Assembly: GCF_001426525.1 (NCBI RefSeq) | Contig: NZ_LMEW01000031.1 | Location: forward strand, 247,711 to 311,710 | Origin: Massilia sp. Root133 | Lineage (GTDB): Bacteria; Pseudomonadota; Gammaproteobacteria; Burkholderiales; Burkholderiaceae_D | DNA: 64,000 bases | Direction of reading: 5' to 3' | In this document: in pieces, positions 60,661 to 64,000 of the stretch | Position numbering within the stretch: the first letter of the stretch is position 1 | Layout: each line of letters begins with the position of its first letter | Notes under the pieces: model-generated | Seen by the model: the letters and a program-made list of their open reading frames with translations, nothing else | Told to the model about the DNA's origin: nothing | Database searches by the model: none | Made by a program: the position numbers and the translations under genes

Positions 60661-60986
60661 AGAGATTGCTTGCGGCGATGCTGCTGGCCGCGCTGGCGCT
60701 GCCTGCGTGCGCGGACGCGGACGCCGACGACGCGCGGCGCCGCCTGCAACAACGGGCGGAGGGCGGCGAACCCGCCGCGATGTTCCTGCTGGCGCACATG
60801 CTGGCGGACGGGGAAGGCGGACCGCCCGACGCGGCCGCCGCGCGCGCGTGGCTGGCGCGGGCTGCCGAGCTGGAGTATCCGGAAGCGTTACAGGAGCTGG
60901 CGCTTTCCGAGCCGGACCCGCAGCGGGCGGATATGCTCATGCGCGCGGCCGCGCACGCGCTCGCGCACCGCGCGCACCGGCATTGA
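60657..60986 (+). CDS. Small exported Sel1-repeat-like protein
   Basis: A 109-residue protein with signal peptide (MKRLLAAMLLAALALPACA). The mature part contains one and a half Sel1-like units: GEPAAMFLLAHMLADGEGGPPDAAAARAWLARAAELEYPEALQEL (in part), the usual A-x-x-x-L-x-x-x-Y/M spacing. Sel1 proteins are interaction modules. It begins inside the cpdB stop (ATGA) and is convergent with the HTH-GAF gene, whose stop codon directly follows its own. Confidence 0.78.
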   Translation: MKRLLAAMLLAALALPACADADADDARRRLQQRAEGGEPAAMFLLAHMLADGEGGPPDAAAARAWLARAAELEYPEALQELALSEPDPQRADMLMRAAAHALAHRAHRH

Positions 60987-61730
60987 TCAGTTGCGGACGT
61001 TGCGGCCCGTGGCCTGGATCTCGCTCGAGGCGATCTCGGCCAGGTCGATGAGGCCTTGTACTTCGGCCGCGCGCAGGCGGCGCGGTTCGCGGTCGATCAC
61101 GCACAAGGTGCCGAGCGGCTGGCCGGACTTGTCGCGCAGCGGCACGCCGGCATAGAAACGGATGTGCGGTTCCTGCAACACGAGCGGATTCGTGCGGAAG
61201 CGCTCGTCTTCCATCGCGTCTTCGACGACGAACAGTTCGTTTTTCAGGATCGCGTGCGAGCAGAACGCCCAGTCGCGCGGCGTCTCGCGGGCGGCGAGGC
61301 CGACCCGGGCCTTGAACCACTGGCGGGTCGACGTCAGCAGGGAGATGAGGGCGATCGGCGAGCCGGTCACCATCGAGGCGAGGCGGACGAGGCGGTCGAA
61401 GCGGGCTTCCTCGTCGGTGTCGACGAGGCCGGTGGCGGCCAGCGCGGCGAGGCGCGAACGTTCGCCGACGCCGACGGGGTAGCCCGGTTGCGACGCCGGC
61501 TGGTATTCCTTGTCCGTGCTGGGGTTCGGGGTCGACCGGGCCTGGTCGTCGCCATGCATCAGGCCTTGCACGAGGGAGAGACGCGTACGGCGGTGTCCGC
61601 CCGGCGTCTTCCACGATTCGATCGCGCCGCTTTCCATCCAGATTTGCACGGTGCTCGTCGCCACGCCGAGCAGGCGCGCGACTTCGCTCGTGGTCAGGAT
61701 CGGGTCGTCTTCTTGTAAGTTGCTTTGCAT
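60987..61730 (-). CDS. HTH (MerR/BldC-like) and GAF-domain protein
   Basis: A 247-residue two-domain protein. Residues about 8-60 form a MerR/excisionase-like helix-turn-helix (LTTSEVARLLGVATSTVQIWMESGAIESWKTPGGHRRTR in part), and about 90-240 a GAF domain (RFDRLVRLASMVTGSPIALISLLTSTRQWFKARVGL in part; GVPLRDKSGQPLGTLCVIDREPR). GAF domains bind small molecules or chromophores, so this is probably a ligand-sensing regulator. ATG 61730 is preferred; a TATACT -10 lies at 61756-61751. A longer frame exists to 61775. Confidence 0.85.
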   Translation of the reverse strand: MQSNLQEDDPILTTSEVARLLGVATSTVQIWMESGAIESWKTPGGHRRTRLSLVQGLMHGDDQARSTPNPSTDKEYQPASQPGYPVGVGERSRLAALAATGLVDTDEEARFDRLVRLASMVTGSPIALISLLTSTRQWFKARVGLAARETPRDWAFCSHAILKNELFVVEDAMEDERFRTNPLVLQEPHIRFYAGVPLRDKSGQPLGTLCVIDREPRRLRAAEVQGLIDLAEIASSEIQATGRNVRN

Positions 61731-61828
61731 AAACTTCCTCACTTCACGCCAGTATAGCGGATTCGGAGGGATCACATTTCTTAAAATCTAGTTGCTGTAC
61801 GGTAATGTGCTTGCTGGCCAACACTTTC

Positions 61829-62149
61829 TCAGTGGACGGCATGCTTTTCCGGCTGCACGAGCACGAACGGGCTCACGACGGATGCCCACAACAGGGTGTC
61901 GGACGCCTGCCAGGTGCTCGCCTGCACGTCGGATACCTTGGCAACCTTGCCGTCGTTCATCCAGCGGCCGATGGCATCCTTGTCATCGTGGGCGATGCGC
62001 AGCGCGACTTCGACGAGATCCAGTTCTTCGCTCACATACACGACGGCGCCGTGGGCGAAATGGCGTTCGAGTTCGGACCAGTGCACGCGGGCGGTCTCGC
62101 GGTTGATCTTGTCGTGCAGTTCGGTGTCTTTGAGCGGATCGGTTTTCAT
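61829..62149 (-). CDS. DUF2288-family protein
   Basis: A 106-residue cytoplasmic protein. It matches the DUF2288 pattern: LHDKINRETARVHWSELERHFAHG, LDLVEVALRIAHDDKDAI, and a final TLLWASVVSPFVLVQP. Function unknown. It lies 13 bases after the RES toxin gene on the same strand, so it is probably part of that message. Upstream of it nothing else starts. Confidence 0.82.
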   Translation of the reverse strand: MKTDPLKDTELHDKINRETARVHWSELERHFAHGAVVYVSEELDLVEVALRIAHDDKDAIGRWMNDGKVAKVSDVQASTWQASDTLLWASVVSPFVLVQPEKHAVH

Positions 62150-62162
62150 GGCGGTGTCTGGT

Positions 62163-62846
62163 TCAGAGGGGTTCGATGGCGGGAAGCGGCGAACCCGCCC
62201 ATGTTAACCGATATGCATGCCCCTTGCGGACATTGCCGACCAATGCGGGGCGGAAGCATGCGAGATTCGTGCCCTCGGGCCGGCGCACGCTCGGGTAGAT
62301 GACGCCCATCGAACCCGCCTCCAGCAGCTCCGCCGCCAGCGCCTGCGACGCGACATAGCTGTCGGCCGCGAGGCAGTCTTCCCACGCGTCGGCGCCGCGC
62401 AGGTCGTGGAAGCCGGCGCTGAAATCGGCCAGCAGGGCCTGGTAACTCACGCTGTCGTCGAAGTGGCCGATTTCCTGGTATTCGACGGTCTTGTGGAACG
62501 CCACCTCGGCCAGCGCCGTCTCGATCTCGAACGCGCAATACCACGCGCCCCGTTCGCCGTCGTTGAAGCGGCTGCCTTCAGGGCGTGCATAGGTGTAGGC
62601 CGCGTTGACGATGCGGAAGTTCGGCACGCCGAACACGAGTTCGTCGACGCCGATGCCGGGCAGCAGGCCCGATTCGCCGCGCAGGCGGTCGTTGGTGGCG
62701 TTGTCGAGGTCGAACAGGTCGCGCAGCATGCCGTCGTCATCGGCCAGCGGGGCCAGCACGGAATCTTCGAGGTCGGCGAAGCGCGACGGGATCAGGCGGC
62801 ACGTATCGAACTGCCGCAGCGCCGTCAAACGGGGGATGAGTTTCAC
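62163..62846 (-). CDS. RES-domain toxin of an Xre-RES toxin-antitoxin pair
   Basis: A 227-residue RES-domain protein with a GTG start (62846). The RES residues are visible: CRLIPSRF (Arg), EGSRFNDGERGAWYCAFEIETALAE (Arg, Glu) and a Ser-containing C-terminal part. RES toxins degrade NAD+ in cells. Its GTG is directly preceded by the antitoxin TGA (TGAGTG), so coupling is likely. It is longer than many RES proteins (about 150-180), with extra residues at both ends. Confidence 0.88.
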   Translation of the reverse strand: MKLIPRLTALRQFDTCRLIPSRFADLEDSVLAPLADDDGMLRDLFDLDNATNDRLRGESGLLPGIGVDELVFGVPNFRIVNAAYTYARPEGSRFNDGERGAWYCAFEIETALAEVAFHKTVEYQEIGHFDDSVSYQALLADFSAGFHDLRGADAWEDCLAADSYVASQALAAELLEAGSMGVIYPSVRRPEGTNLACFRPALVGNVRKGHAYRLTWAGSPLPAIEPL

Positions 62847-63284
62847 TCACAGCCCTCCGCGGCGGGCGTCGAGCAGGCGGCGCACGGTCTGCATCGCCAG
62901 CAGGCCGCCGCCCAGCATGTAGGCCAGCGGCGTGCGGCCGTTGAAGATGGGATTGGTGTTGGGGAGGTGGATCCAGTCGTCGGCGAGCTTGTCGCCGTAC
63001 AGGATGTGCAGGGCTTTATAGATGCCGAGCAGGTAGGAGATGCGGGTGATGCGGTCGACTTCCAGCACCCGCGCGGGGTGCTTCTTCCATTCGTAGAACG
63101 AGGACGACGACAGGCCGCCGAGCAGCTCGCGCGCATCCTCGTCGCGGATCTGCCAGGCGCCGGCCAGGCGAAAGAAGCCTTTCAGGGCCGATTCCGACAG
63201 CCGTTCGCGTTCCGAGCGGGCGGACAGGTCGACGAGTACCGCCGGTTCGAACCGGCTCTTGGGGTAGGCGTAAGCGAAGCTCAT
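62847..63284 (-). CDS. Xre/MbcA/ParS-type antitoxin
   Basis: A 145-residue antitoxin of the MbcA/ParS (DUF2384) family. The N-terminal half is a helical domain (GAWQIRDEDARELLGGLSSSSFYEWKKHPARVLEVDRITRISYLL in part), then the conserved LHILYGDK and the C-terminal DUF2384-like WIHLPNTNPIFNGRTPLAYMLGGGLLAMQTVRRLLDARRGG in part. It should bind the RES toxin and repress its own promoter, where a near-palindrome is found (63303-63318). Confidence 0.88.
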   Translation of the reverse strand: MSFAYAYPKSRFEPAVLVDLSARSERERLSESALKGFFRLAGAWQIRDEDARELLGGLSSSSFYEWKKHPARVLEVDRITRISYLLGIYKALHILYGDKLADDWIHLPNTNPIFNGRTPLAYMLGGGLLAMQTVRRLLDARRGGL

Positions 63285-63302
63285 GAGGAATTCTCCGGTT
63301 AT

Positions 63303-63318
63303 GGACTATATATACTCC
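63303..63318. promoter_or_regulatory. Candidate operator/promoter of the Xre-RES pair
   Basis: GGACTATATATACTCC is palindromic except for one base pair at positions 4/13, with TATATATA at its centre that can also serve as a -10. It is 19 bases upstream of the antitoxin ATG, where an autorepressing antitoxin would bind. Confidence 0.45.
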
Positions 63319-63422
63319 GCTTTCGGACGTCGCGCAAGCGTCTTGTACAAACCGAATTGCCATGCCAGAATTCAAGGCTTGTCAAATCATCATCCTGGGC
63401 AACGACGTTAAAGGGGGGCGCG

Positions 63423-63884
63423 ATGCGTCTGCTGTCGATTGGGGTCATGTGCATCAGCATGCTGATGCTGGCTATGGCGAGCGCGGCGCGGCCGTCGCAC
63501 GACGAGCTGAAGAAACAGGTGGCGGACATCGAGCGTGCCTTTGCCGCGACGATGAAGGCGCGCGACCACGCCGCGTTCACCTCCTTCCTGGCCGACGAGG
63601 CCATCTTCTTTTCCGGTCCGACCCCGCTGCGCGGGCGCGAGGCTGTCGCGAATGCGTGGCGCAAGTATTACGACGGCGAACGCGCGCCATTCTCGTGGGA
63701 GCCGGAGCAGGTGGAAGTCGTGGAGTCCGGCACCCTGGCCTATAGCGGCGGGCCCGTCTACGACCCCAGCGGCAAGGTGGTCGGCCGCTACAACTCGATC
63801 TGGCGGCTGGAAGCGCCGGGGCGGTGGAAGATCGTGTTCGACCGGGGCGAGGCGCCGCCCTGTCAGTGCGGCAAGAACGAGTAG
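63423..63884 (+). CDS. Secreted NTF2-like (SnoaL/DUF4440-type) protein
   Basis: A 153-residue protein with signal peptide (MRLLSIGVMCISMLMLAMASA). The mature part is an NTF2-like cone fold: LKKQVADIERAFAATMKARDHAAFTSFLADEAIFFSG, then GREAVANAWRKYYDGERAPFSWEP and a late RYNSIWRLEAPGRWKIVFDRGEAPP (all in part). Members bind or convert small molecules; catalysis here is not shown. ATG 63423 follows AAGGGGGGC. It ends with a short Cys-containing tail (CQCGKNE). Confidence 0.82.
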   Translation: MRLLSIGVMCISMLMLAMASAARPSHDELKKQVADIERAFAATMKARDHAAFTSFLADEAIFFSGPTPLRGREAVANAWRKYYDGERAPFSWEPEQVEVVESGTLAYSGGPVYDPSGKVVGRYNSIWRLEAPGRWKIVFDRGEAPPCQCGKNE

Positions 63885-64000
63885 CCGGCCCGCTCAACAT
63901 TGTGACTGCTTGCCTGGACCGAATTGACACTCGCCAGGCCAATCCAGATACTCGAACGCCCGACAACAACAACGAGCAGGCTGGAGACATGATACCGATC
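63885..64000. other. Window end: non-coding start of a further gene possible
   Basis: A GGAG at 63983-63986 lies three bases before an ATG at 63989 that starts an ORF (MIPI) running out of the window. Twelve bases are too few to judge; the 104 bases before show nothing. Confidence 0.25.

Noticed and set aside
62217..63422. Upstream extension of the NTF2-like gene frame (555 residues)
   Set aside because: Antisense to the RES and antitoxin genes; the signal peptide begins at 63423.
1..64000. tRNA, rRNA, CRISPR, complete IS or prophage
   Set aside because: I looked for cloverleaf-like TTCGA arms, regular direct repeats with spacers, and transposase or phage motifs and found none that I could support.

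Overview
The window is GC-rich bacterial chromosome, almost fully coding, with many 4-base ATGA stop/start overlaps. Gene content (MSHA-type pilus assembly genes, phaC-phaR, prfB-lysS, a LivM-LivG fusion, rimO, class II lysS, the prfB +1 frameshift) and protein character point to a betaproteobacterium of the Oxalobacteraceae, probably Massilia or a close relative. This is inferred from family knowledge; no search was run. No rRNA, tRNA, CRISPR array, phage or complete insertion sequence was recognised.

Layout. 1-5334 (+): end of an MSHA pilus/type II secretion-like block, mshI(partial)-mshJ-mshK-mshL-mshM-mshN. 5342-12815: aminotransferase and PIN-domain pair, yaaA, a 160-bp element with perfect 19-bp terminal inverted repeats, bamD, rluD-pgeF, a small membrane protein, and phaC, followed by phaR (12991-13545). 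13546-19355: palindromic repeats, rimO, metC, trxC with a small membrane protein, and a DUF72 / Mut7-C / cysteine-motif operon. 19352-23486 (mostly -): an operon that joins a two-gene ABC transporter, a previously unmarked 31-codon ORF, an Amj-type lipid II flippase (DUF2837), a GNAT acetyltransferase and an unknown protein. 23604-30825: glycerate kinase, a class V aminotransferase and a branched-chain amino acid ABC transporter (livJ-livH-livMG-livF). 31050-40100: exporters, small enzymes, a ThuA-like protein, a TonB-dependent receptor, two 139-residue unknown proteins and an SGNH hydrolase. 40183-49952: serB, mfd, a small lipoprotein, PBP1A and an OPT transporter. 49953-60986: LysR regulator, NAD-dependent epimerase, POT peptide transporter, ppnN, lysS-HAD-prfB, and cpdB with a Sel1-like protein. 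60987-63884: an HTH-GAF protein, a DUF2288 protein, an Xre/MbcA-RES toxin-antitoxin pair and an NTF2-like secreted protein.

How the parts fit. Most of the window is housekeeping and envelope biology: outer-membrane assembly (BamD), peptidoglycan (PBP1A, Amj), peptide and amino acid uptake (POT, OPT, Liv), translation (RluD, RimO, PrfB, LysS), DNA repair (Mfd) and carbon storage (PhaC/PhaR). The least explained pieces are the Amj/ABC/small-ORF operon, the DUF72/Mut7-C/CxC operon, the paired 139-aa proteins next to the SGNH hydrolase, and a family of two-hairpin intergenic repeats with four copies, one of which sits inside the liv operon.
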